The position numbers and the translations under genes were made by a program. Of a stretch of 64,000 nt of DNA, positions 26,987 through 34,981 are shown in pieces. Below the pieces are notes generated by a model. That model made no database searches, was not told the origin of the DNA, and was given only the letters and a program-made list of their open reading frames with translations. Every line of letters begins with the position of its first letter. Position 1 is the first letter of the stretch. Where the stretch lies: the NCBI RefSeq assembly GCF_003363015.1, contig NZ_QRAP01000014.1, positions 30,862 through 94,861 on the forward strand, in the 5' to 3' direction. This DNA is from Enterobacillus tribolii. GTDB lineage: Bacteria; Pseudomonadota; Gammaproteobacteria; Enterobacterales; Enterobacteriaceae.

Positions 26987-28873
26987 ATGGAAAGGAAGCA
27001 GCTGGAATATTACAACCGTGAACTTGCCTACCTGCGCGAGATGGGGGGCGAATTCGCCGAAAAATATCCGAAGGTGGCCGGACGCCTGGGTATGCACGGC
27101 ATCGACGTTGCGGATCCGTACGTCGAGCGCCTGATGGAAGGGTTTGCCTTCCTGACGTCGCGCGTACAGTTGAAGATGGACGCGGAGTTCCCGCGTTTTT
27201 CCCAGCGGCTGCTGGAAATCATTTACCCGAACTACCTGGCGCCCACGCCGTCGATGGCTATCGCGGAACTGCTGCCGGACGGCAGCAAGGGCGACATCAG
27301 CGCCGGCTTCGTCATTCCGCGCGGCACCACCATGGACAGCCAGACGCTGAAAAAGAACGGCATTACCTGCAGCTACACCACCGCGCACAACGTAACCCTG
27401 CAACCGGTACGGCTGGCCCAGATTGAGCTGGGCAGCATTCCGGCAGACCTGCCGATGACCGAGCTGGGCATGCAGCACGACGGCGCCGTCAGCGCGCTGC
27501 GTATCCGCCTGGAGTGTTTTGAAACCGTCACGCTTAACAGCCTGAAGCTGGACCAGTTGGTGTTTTATCTCTCCGGCCCCGATCAGCAGGCCCAGCAGTT
27601 GCTGGAACTGCTGATGGAGCACGCCACCGGCATCATCTGCCAGACGGTGGAAGCCAAGCCGCTGCGCCGCATTTTGCCGGACGACGCGCTGCGTCAGGAA
27701 GGGTTCGATGCGGATCAGGCGTTGCTGCCCAACGATCTGCGTAACTTCGACGGCTACCGGCTGTTACAGGAATATTTCGCCTTTCCCGCCCGTTTCCAGT
27801 TTTTCAGCATCAGCGGCCTGAGCGCCCTGCTGAACAACCTGGGCGAAGAGCGTAAAGAGGTGCGCCAGTTCGACATCGTGGTGTTGCTCGACAAACAGGA
27901 CGTGCCGCTGGAGCGCGTCGTCGATGTCAATCACCTGGCGCTGAACTGTACGCCGGTCATCAACCTGTTTCCCAAAATCGCCGATCGCATCACGGTCAGC
28001 GAGAAGAATCATGAATATCACCTGGTGGTGGATAACATCCGTCCGCTGGACTACGAAGTGTTCTCCATCCAGCGCCTGCGCGGCAGCGCGAGCGAAAAAC
28101 GCTTCGAGCAGGATTTCCGCCCGTTCTACAACACCCTGAACGACGACGACGGCAACTACGGCGCTTACTTTTCCCTGCGCCGCGAACAGCGCACCCTGTC
28201 GGATCACGCGCGTCAGTACGGCACCCGCACCGGCTATATCGGTTCCGAAGTGTTCGTTTCGCTGGTTGACGAGCGCCAGTCGCCGTGGCACGGCGCGCTG
28301 AAGTACCTCAGCGCTGACGTGCTGTGCACCAGCCGCGATCTGCCGCTGATGCTGCAACAGCAGGAACAGGGCAACTTCGTGATGCCGGACTCGATTCCCA
28401 TCCGCAAGGTGGTGCTGAGAAAAGGGCCGACCGCGCCGCGCCCGGCGCTGGCTGAGGATATGATCACCTGGCGCCTGATCAGCCAGCTACAGCTTAACTA
28501 CCTCAGCATTATGGACGGCGATCCGGAACAGGGCGCCGCCGCCCTGCGTCAGTTGCTCGGATTGTATGGCGATCTGAGCGAGCCGGCCGTCGCCAAGCAG
28601 ATTCAGGGCATCCGCCACTGCAAGCTGCGCCCGTCTTACCAGCGGGTTCCGGTGCCGGGGCCAATCGTCTTTGCCCGCGGGATTGCCATCGATCTCACCA
28701 TCGACGAGCAGGCGTTTTCCGGCGGCAACCCTTACCTGCTGGGCAGCGTACTGGAGTATTTATTCTCCCGCCTGGTGTCGATCAACGCCTTCACTCAGGT
28801 GACGATGTTCAGCCAGCAGCGCGGAGAAATCGCCTGCTGGCCCGCGCGCATGGGTAAGAGGACGCTGATATGA
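26987..28873 (+). CDS. tssF: T6SS baseplate protein TssF
   Basis: 628 residues, standard for TssF/VasA. The N-terminus YYNRELAYLREMGGEFAEKYPKVAGRLGM is diagnostic (fragment quoted in part as ELAYLREMGGEFAEKYPK), followed by PYVERLMEGFAFLTSRVQ and IIYPNYLAPTPSMA. Two copies of TssF with one TssG make the wedge core around the VgrG hub. tssF follows tssE by 3 bases and overlaps tssG by 4. Confidence 0.96.
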   Translation: MERKQLEYYNRELAYLREMGGEFAEKYPKVAGRLGMHGIDVADPYVERLMEGFAFLTSRVQLKMDAEFPRFSQRLLEIIYPNYLAPTPSMAIAELLPDGSKGDISAGFVIPRGTTMDSQTLKKNGITCSYTTAHNVTLQPVRLAQIELGSIPADLPMTELGMQHDGAVSALRIRLECFETVTLNSLKLDQLVFYLSGPDQQAQQLLELLMEHATGIICQTVEAKPLRRILPDDALRQEGFDADQALLPNDLRNFDGYRLLQEYFAFPARFQFFSISGLSALLNNLGEERKEVRQFDIVVLLDKQDVPLERVVDVNHLALNCTPVINLFPKIADRITVSEKNHEYHLVVDNIRPLDYEVFSIQRLRGSASEKRFEQDFRPFYNTLNDDDGNYGAYFSLRREQRTLSDHARQYGTRTGYIGSEVFVSLVDERQSPWHGALKYLSADVLCTSRDLPLMLQQQEQGNFVMPDSIPIRKVVLRKGPTAPRPALAEDMITWRLISQLQLNYLSIMDGDPEQGAAALRQLLGLYGDLSEPAVAKQIQGIRHCKLRPSYQRVPVPGPIVFARGIAIDLTIDEQAFSGGNPYLLGSVLEYLFSRLVSINAFTQVTMFSQQRGEIACWPARMGKRTLI

Positions 28874-29949
28874 GCGAATCCGCCGCACCGCGCATCAATG
28901 CGCTGTACCGGTTGCCGGATGACTTCTGGCCGCGCCTGATCGCTCAGCCGTATAAGACCGATCTGTTTCAGTTGCTGCGCCGTATTGATGCGCAGGGCGG
29001 GCAGGCATACCCGCTGGGGCGCGCCCCGCTGCCGCGTCATGAAATGCTGCGGCTGGGCCAGGAACCGTCGCTGTCGTTCGCGCCGTCCACGCTTTCGGGC
29101 GTACGTCCGCGCCCCGGTACGCCGCTGCATGAAGTTTCGATTTACAGTTTCGGCCTGTTCGGGCCGAACGGCCCGCTGCCGCTGCACCTGACCGAATACG
29201 TGCGCGGGCGCATTCATCATCACCATGACACCGCGCTGGCGGACTTCGCCAACCTGTTTCACCACCGGCTGACGCTGCTGTTTTACCGCGCCTGGGCCGA
29301 CGCGCAGCCGACCGTGTCGCTGGATCGGCCGGATAATCATAAGTTTGATGATTATATGTCGAGCCTGATCGGGAATGGTCAGCCGGCGCAGCGGAACTGC
29401 GACAGCCTCAGCGATCACGCCAAGCATTTCATGACCGGGCATTTGACGCGGCACAGCCGCGACCCGGAAGGGTTAAGTAAGATTTTGCGGCATTATTTCC
29501 GCGTGCCGGTGCGGATCGTGGAGAACGTTCCGCAGTGGATGATGGTAGACAGGCGGGATCAGGCGCAGCTGAGGAAGGGGCGCACCGCGCGCCGGCTCGG
29601 GCAGTCTTCGTTTCTCGGGATTGCGGTGCGGGACGTGCAGCATAAGTTCCGCATTGAGTTGGGGCCGATGCCGCTGGAGACGTATGAAGGGTTCCTGCCG
29701 GGAGGGAAGCTGTGTCAGCAGCTGCGGGATTGGGTGCGGCAGTATCTCGGGATTGAGTTTGTGTGGGAAGTTAAGTTGATTTTGGCGAAGGCGTCGCATG
29801 GTGGGATGAGTTTGGGAGGGGGGCAAAAGCTGGGGTTGAGTAGTTGGTCCGTGACGGAGAAGAGCCGGCGGGATGCGGGGGATTTGGTGTTTAGTTTGGA
29901 AGGATTGGAGAATTCTGGGGGGCGGGTGGTGCCTGAGGGAATGAGGTAA
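28870..29949 (+). CDS. tssG: T6SS baseplate protein TssG
   Basis: 359 residues, normal length, overlapping tssF by 4 bases. Conserved blocks: FFQLLRRI-type start (FQLLRRIDAQGG), FGLFGPNGPLPLHLTEY, FANLFHHRLTLLFYRAWA, SFLGIAVRDVQHKFRIELGPM, and the end region SWSVTEKSRRDAGDLVF. The protein looks intact, but the DNA from about 29460 to the stop changes character: the coding strand becomes rich in G and poor in C (28 G against 4 C in 29761-29820), with TTG, GGG and AGT codons replacing the CTG, GGC and AGC used elsewhere. This drift leads into the folded element that follows. Confidence 0.95.
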   Translation: MSESAAPRINALYRLPDDFWPRLIAQPYKTDLFQLLRRIDAQGGQAYPLGRAPLPRHEMLRLGQEPSLSFAPSTLSGVRPRPGTPLHEVSIYSFGLFGPNGPLPLHLTEYVRGRIHHHHDTALADFANLFHHRLTLLFYRAWADAQPTVSLDRPDNHKFDDYMSSLIGNGQPAQRNCDSLSDHAKHFMTGHLTRHSRDPEGLSKILRHYFRVPVRIVENVPQWMMVDRRDQAQLRKGRTARRLGQSSFLGIAVRDVQHKFRIELGPMPLETYEGFLPGGKLCQQLRDWVRQYLGIEFVWEVKLILAKASHGGMSLGGGQKLGLSSWSVTEKSRRDAGDLVFSLEGLENSGGRVVPEGMR

Positions 29950-30240
29950 TCCTTTTGGGGTTTGGTGGGGTTCCGGGCGCCGGGGGCTCCGTGCCGTATT
30001 ACAAGGCCGCTGCGGGCGACCGGGCAAAGGGTGGCGGCGGCCACCCTCTGCACTCCCGCGCTTTGGGTGCGGGCCGCCTTTCCCGCCCGCTTCGCGGGTC
30101 CCTTCCTCACCCTTCGGGCCTTATGGCACCGGCTGCGGAAGGCACATCCTGTGCCTCCTCGCCTCTCGCCGCATCCCTGCGGCGAGTGCCGGCCCGAAGC
30201 GTTCGTCAGCGGTTCAGGAGGCCAGTGGCTTTGGGTGGAA
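29950..30240. other. GC-rich multi-hairpin element between tssG and clpV
   Basis: A non-coding block packed with perfect inverted repeats: GGGTGGC/GCCACCC (30029-30035, 30040-30046), CCCGC/GCGGG (30086-30090, 30094-30098), GGCACA/TGTGCC (30141-30146, 30150-30155), CTCGCCGC/GCGGCGAG (30165-30172, 30179-30186), and an enclosing long-range stem CTTCGGGCC/GGCCCGAAG (30112-30120, 30191-30199). Together the last three would form a three-way junction. Overlapping open frames of about 94 and 110 codons exist but look like by-products of the base composition. The downstream 30241-30413 is AT-rich and probably holds the clpV promoter and ribosome site. Confidence 0.6.
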
Positions 30241-30413
30241 CTGTGATGATTTTTAGAGAAGAAAAATATTCAGGTGTTGTTGGTTGAGGTTTGTTCTTTT
30301 TGATTTTTGACACACACAGAAACAGGTTTGCAGTTCGGGTTTTATGTTGGCGGGCGGAGTCCCGTTTGTCAGAGCTTCATTACTAATAATCTATTAATTC
30401 TTTAAGGATTTTT

Positions 30414-33149
30414 ATGTCTGAAATCAGCCGCTCAGTTCTTTTCGGCAAACTGGATAGTTTGCTGTTCACTTCCCTGGAAAGCGCCACCGCCTTCTGTAAA
30501 CTGCGCGGCAATCCTTACGTTGAGCTGGCGCACTGGCTGCATCAGTTGATGCAGGCGCCAGAGGGCGATTTGCAGCATATCATTCGTCATTATAAGCTCG
30601 ATGAGGCCCGTCTGGCCGCCGATATCGTGGAAGCGTTGGATCGTTTGCCGCGCGGCGCCAGCGCCATTTCCGATCTTTCCGAGCATATCGATGGCGCCGT
30701 TGAGCGTGCCTGGGTGTACGGTTCGCTAAAGTTCGGCGCTTCGCGTATTCGCGGCGGGCATCTGCTGCTCGGGTTGTTGAAAACCTATAATCTGCGTCAT
30801 TTGCTTAAGTCGATCTCGCCTCAGTTTGATCGCATCAATGCCGATATATTGATGGAACAGTTCCCTGCCGTCACCGCATCGTCCTCCGAGAATTCATTGC
30901 CTCAGGATGAAGCCGCGCCAGCGTCGGCAGGCACCGGAACCGGTGCGCCCGGCGGGGAGGCCGCCGGCGGTATTCTGGCGCAGTATGCGCAGGATATGAC
31001 CGCCCGCGCACGCAGCGGCGAAATCGATCCCGTTACCGGCCGTGATGAGGAAATCCGCCAGATCATCGATATCCTGATGCGCCGTCGTCAGAATAACCCA
31101 TTGCTGGCCGGTGAGGCCGGCGTCGGCAAAACCGCCGTGGTGGAAGGCCTGGCCCTGCGCATCGCCAGCGGCGAAGTGCCGCCGCCGTTGCGCGATGTGC
31201 GTCTGTATCTGCTGGATATCGGGATGTTGCAGGCAGGCGCGGGCATGAAAGGCGAGTTTGAGAAGCGCTTACAGTCGCTGATCAGCGAGGTGCAGTCCAG
31301 CCCTACCCCTATCATTCTGTTTATCGACGAAATCCATACCCTGATCGGCGCCGGCGGCGCGCAGGGAACCGGCGATGCCGCCAACCTGCTGAAGCCGGCG
31401 CTGGCGCGCGGGCAGTTGCGTACCATCGGCGCCACCACCTGGTCGGAATATAAGAAATACATTGAAAAAGACCCTGCCCTGACCCGCCGTTTCCAAGTCG
31501 TGCAGGTGCTGGAGCCGGGCGAGGAGAAAGCGCTGCAAATGCTGCGCAGCACCGTCAGCCCGCTGGAGCAGCATCACCGCGTGCTGCTGCTCGACGAGGC
31601 GGTCGATGCCGCCGTGCGTCTTTCCCACCGCTATATTCCGGCCCGTCAGCTTCCCGACAAAGCGGTCGCGTTGCTGGATACCGCCTGCGCGCGCGTGGCG
31701 GTCAGTCAGCACGCCAAACCGGCGCAGGTTGAAGACTGCGAGCACCGCATCAGCGCGCTGGAAATCGAGCTGCATATCGCGCAGCGCGAGGTGAAGGTCG
31801 GCATCGGCGACGCCAAACGTCCGGAGGAGATCGAAGCCAGGCTGGAAGCGCTGCGCGCGGAGCTGGAAGTGCTCACCGAGCGCTGGCAGCAGGAGCTGGA
31901 TCTGATCCAGCAGATTATCGACCTGCGTGCCCGTCTCCATCAGGAAGAACAGAATGCCGCGGCGGAAGTCAGCGAAACGGCAGAAGGCGCAGAACAGGCA
32001 GAACAAACCGAAAGCCCGCAGCAGGCGGAGGAAACGGCGGAAAACGCAGTTCCTGACGCTGCCGGAGCGCGTCTTCAGTTGGAAACGTTGCAGCAGCAGT
32101 TGCAGGATTTGCAGGGTGAAAACCCGCTGATTTTCGCCGCCGTCGATGCCAACATCGTGGCCGCGGTCGTGGCCGACTGGACCGGTATCCCGCTGGGCCG
32201 TATGGTGAAAAACGAAATTGAAGCGGTGCTGCGTCTGGCCGATACCCTGAACCAACGCGTTATCGGCCAGCGTCATGCGCTCGACCTGATCGCCCGCCGG
32301 GTACGGACCTCACGCGCACGCCTGGACGACCCCAATAAGCCCGTCGGCGTGTTCCTGCTCGCCGGCCCTTCCGGGGTCGGTAAGACGGAAACCGCGCTGG
32401 CGCTGGCGGAAACGCTTTACGGCGGCGAGCAGAACGTCATCACCATCAACATGAGCGAATTCCAGGAATCGCACACCGTCTCCACCCTGAAAGGCGCGCC
32501 TCCGGGCTACGTCGGCTATGGCGAAGGCGGCGTACTGACCGAAGCGGTGCGTCGTCGTCCTTACAGCGTGGTGCTGCTGGACGAGATCGAAAAAGCGCAC
32601 CCGGACGTGCATGAAATCTTTTTCCAGGTCTTCGACAAAGGCTGGATGGAGGACGGCGAAGGTCGTCATATCGACTTCCGCAACACCATCATCATCCTGA
32701 CCTCCAACGTCGGGTCCGAACTGATCAGCGGCCTGTGCAGCGATCCCGAACTGGTGCCAGAGCCGGACGCCCTGAGCGCCGCCCTGCGCCCGCCGCTGCT
32801 TTCAGTGTTCCCCGCCGCATTGCTGGGACGTTTGCTGGTGGTGCCTTACTACCCGCTCAACGACAGCACGCTGGGCAACATCGTGCGTCTGCAACTCGGC
32901 CGCATTCAGCGCCGGCTGGCGGAAAACCACGATATCGTCACCACCTACGATGACGCCGTGGTGGAAATGATCGTCAGCCGCTGCACCGAAGTGGAATCCG
33001 GCGGCCGTATGGTCGACGCGATCCTGACCAACACCCTGCTGCCGCAGGTCAGCCATACCCTGCTCAGCGCCAGCGCCGGCGACCAACGCTATCGCGCGCT
33101 GCACATCGGGCTGCAAAACAACGAGTTCGATTGTCAATTTCAGGTATAA
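30414..33149 (+). CDS. clpV: T6SS sheath-recycling ATPase ClpV (TssH)
   Basis: 911 residues with the ribosome site TTTAAGGATTTTT. An N-terminal Clp-N domain (about 1-150) recognises contracted sheath. Two AAA+ modules follow, each with Walker A (GEAGVGKTA near 233, GPSGVGKTE near 650) and Walker B (IILFIDEIH; VVLLDEIEK). The coiled-coil middle domain (about 420-570) carries an unusually Glu/Ala/Gln-rich insertion around 505-545 (SETAEGAEQAEQTESPQQAE). ClpV disassembles contracted TssBC so subunits can be reused. The gene is cut off from tssG by the folded element and so likely has its own promoter. Confidence 0.97.
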   Translation: MSEISRSVLFGKLDSLLFTSLESATAFCKLRGNPYVELAHWLHQLMQAPEGDLQHIIRHYKLDEARLAADIVEALDRLPRGASAISDLSEHIDGAVERAWVYGSLKFGASRIRGGHLLLGLLKTYNLRHLLKSISPQFDRINADILMEQFPAVTASSSENSLPQDEAAPASAGTGTGAPGGEAAGGILAQYAQDMTARARSGEIDPVTGRDEEIRQIIDILMRRRQNNPLLAGEAGVGKTAVVEGLALRIASGEVPPPLRDVRLYLLDIGMLQAGAGMKGEFEKRLQSLISEVQSSPTPIILFIDEIHTLIGAGGAQGTGDAANLLKPALARGQLRTIGATTWSEYKKYIEKDPALTRRFQVVQVLEPGEEKALQMLRSTVSPLEQHHRVLLLDEAVDAAVRLSHRYIPARQLPDKAVALLDTACARVAVSQHAKPAQVEDCEHRISALEIELHIAQREVKVGIGDAKRPEEIEARLEALRAELEVLTERWQQELDLIQQIIDLRARLHQEEQNAAAEVSETAEGAEQAEQTESPQQAEETAENAVPDAAGARLQLETLQQQLQDLQGENPLIFAAVDANIVAAVVADWTGIPLGRMVKNEIEAVLRLADTLNQRVIGQRHALDLIARRVRTSRARLDDPNKPVGVFLLAGPSGVGKTETALALAETLYGGEQNVITINMSEFQESHTVSTLKGAPPGYVGYGEGGVLTEAVRRRPYSVVLLDEIEKAHPDVHEIFFQVFDKGWMEDGEGRHIDFRNTIIILTSNVGSELISGLCSDPELVPEPDALSAALRPPLLSVFPAALLGRLLVVPYYPLNDSTLGNIVRLQLGRIQRRLAENHDIVTTYDDAVVEMIVSRCTEVESGGRMVDAILTNTLLPQVSHTLLSASAGDQRYRALHIGLQNNEFDCQFQV

Positions 33150-33194
33150 CCCGGACCGCGCCATGCGGTTCCGCGTTCGCAGAGAGTGAACATT

Positions 33195-34682
33195 ATGTCA
33201 GATAACGGAATCAGAAAGCCTAACTCGAACGGTTTGCCTGTCGGTTACCGCTTCAACGAGTTTGAAATCAAGGAAGTCATCGGCGAAGGCGGCTTCGGCA
33301 TCGTTTATCGCGCGTACGACCACCAGTTGGAACGCACTATCGCCATCAAGGAATACATGCCCTCCACGCTGGTGATGCGTAATGACGATCTCAGCCTTTC
33401 CCTGCGCGGCGAACGTTTCAGCAAAACGTTTCAGGCCGGTCTGCACAGTTTTATCCAGGAAGCGCGCCTGCTGGCGCGTTTCTCCCACCCCGGCCTGCTG
33501 CACGTGCTGCGTTTCTGGGAGCAAAACGGCACCGCCTACATGGGGACGCAGTTTTACACCGGCACCACGCTGAAAAATTTCCATCAGGAGCATCCCGGCA
33601 AAATCAACGAAACCTGGATCCGCCGCCTGCTGCCGCCGCTGTTCAGCGCCATCAATACCTTGCACAAAGCCGGCTACCTGCATTGTGATATCTCGCTGGA
33701 CAACATCCAGATCCAGGATAATCAGTTGCCGGTGCTGCTGGACTTCGGTTCCGCGCGCAAAGAGATCGGCAACCTGTCCGATGAAACGGAAATCATGCTT
33801 AAGCCGGGATTCGCCCCGATTGAGCTGTACACCGACAATAATGACGGCGATCAGGGCGCCTGGACCGACATCTACGCCCTCGGCGCGGTGCTGCATACCC
33901 TGATCGTCGGCACGCCGCCGCCGGTCAGCGTGGTGCGCAGCATCGAGGACAGCTACCAACCGCTGATGGAACTGCGCCCGCAGGGCTATTCGCTGGAGCT
34001 GCTGTATGCCGTCGACCGCGCGCTCGCCCTGAGGCCGGAAGATCGTCCGCAAAACATTACCGAACTGGCCGACCTGTTGCGTTTGCCTATCGCCATGGAA
34101 GCCAAGGTGATTACGCCGCCGGCAGTCATCCCGGAGAACCGGCCGGTCCCCACCCCCGCGCCCATGCCGGTGGTCAATGAGCTCCCGGCCCACAACCGCT
34201 CCGCGTTCTACCCGTTGCTGGCCGGCGTGGGGATTGTCGCCCTGCTGGCGGCGGGCGCGTTCGTTTGGTTCAGCAGCAACTCCGGCGGCCATACGCCCGC
34301 GCCGCCGGTAGCGCAGACGCCGCCACCGCCGGACACCCCAACGCCGCCGACAGAACCAGCGTCGCCGGGGCAAACGGCGTCAAATACCAACCCGGCGCCG
34401 GAAACACAACCGCCCACAACCACGGCGCCGGATTCCACGAACGTGACGGCCCCGCCTGCCGGGGCGCCCATCGCGCGGGTTTATTTCCGTCTGCAGGCGG
34501 GCGAGCGCGTTTCGATGAACGGCCAGACGCAAAGCATTTACCCGGACGGCAACGGGTACGCCAGCCTGAATCTGCCGGCAGGGGATTATCAGTTGGAAAT
34601 TCTTAATGATGGCCATACCCCGCGCCGCCAGCAGATTACCATTAATGCTCCCGGCACCTGGCTGATCGCGCCGGCAGGTTAA
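33195..34682 (+). CDS. ppkA: T6SS membrane Ser/Thr kinase PpkA
   Basis: 495 residues from the ATG at 33195, preceded by GAGAGTG; a GTG at 33186 is also in frame. The cytoplasmic kinase domain (about 18-300) has the glycine loop GEGGFGIVY, Lys52 in AIKEY, catalytic HCD (163-165, Asp165) and DFG (183-185). The usual HRD is HCD, so it is a non-RD kinase. One membrane span lies near 336-355 (LLAGVGIVALLAAGAFVWF), followed by a Pro/Thr-rich periplasmic stretch and a small PEGA-like beta domain (about 425-495; YASLNLPAGDYQLEIL). It phosphorylates the FHA protein to trigger the T6SS. The larger von Willebrand domain of P. aeruginosa PpkA is absent. Confidence 0.94.
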   Translation: MSDNGIRKPNSNGLPVGYRFNEFEIKEVIGEGGFGIVYRAYDHQLERTIAIKEYMPSTLVMRNDDLSLSLRGERFSKTFQAGLHSFIQEARLLARFSHPGLLHVLRFWEQNGTAYMGTQFYTGTTLKNFHQEHPGKINETWIRRLLPPLFSAINTLHKAGYLHCDISLDNIQIQDNQLPVLLDFGSARKEIGNLSDETEIMLKPGFAPIELYTDNNDGDQGAWTDIYALGAVLHTLIVGTPPPVSVVRSIEDSYQPLMELRPQGYSLELLYAVDRALALRPEDRPQNITELADLLRLPIAMEAKVITPPAVIPENRPVPTPAPMPVVNELPAHNRSAFYPLLAGVGIVALLAAGAFVWFSSNSGGHTPAPPVAQTPPPPDTPTPPTEPASPGQTASNTNPAPETQPPTTTAPDSTNVTAPPAGAPIARVYFRLQAGERVSMNGQTQSIYPDGNGYASLNLPAGDYQLEILNDGHTPRRQQITINAPGTWLIAPAG

Positions 34683-34690
34683 CCCCAATA

Positions 34691-34722
34691 CGGCGGAGGG
34701 CGCCTCCTCCGCCGCTTCTGTT
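34691..34722 (+). terminator. Terminator at the end of the T6SS cluster
   Basis: Perfect 9-bp stem CGGCGGAGG/CCTCCGCCG (34691-34699 with 34706-34714), 6-nt loop, then CTTCTGTTTA. It lies 8 bases after the ppkA stop and marks the end of the cluster. The remaining 34723-34981 is the upstream region of the permease; I looked for a purine riboswitch there and saw none. Confidence 0.75.
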
Positions 34723-34981
34723 TACGTCGGGTGATAAGCCGTATCATCACTCTCAATATGATAGATAAATTTATCAATCCCCCTGCCGCCCTTCCTGCAC
34801 AGCCTCATCACGCCCCCTGTTATCTCCCCTTATCCGCGCTATAACGTGATGACTTTCACACTTTACCGCCCTGCCCGCATTTAACCCACAATCTGGCACA
34901 CCTTGAGCATCTTCATGACGACAGCACCCGGAAACAGCGACGCCACTTGCCGCAAAGTCAGTGAACATTTAAGGAGCCGAC

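Noticed and set aside
29955..30287. Open frames of about 94 and 110 codons in the folded element
   Set aside because: No ribosome site, highly skewed residues, and positions dominated by hairpin arms; treated as non-coding.
34723..34981. Purine riboswitch upstream of the NCS2 permease
   Set aside because: No recognisable purine aptamer core or paired loops were found; the leader looks like an ordinary promoter region.
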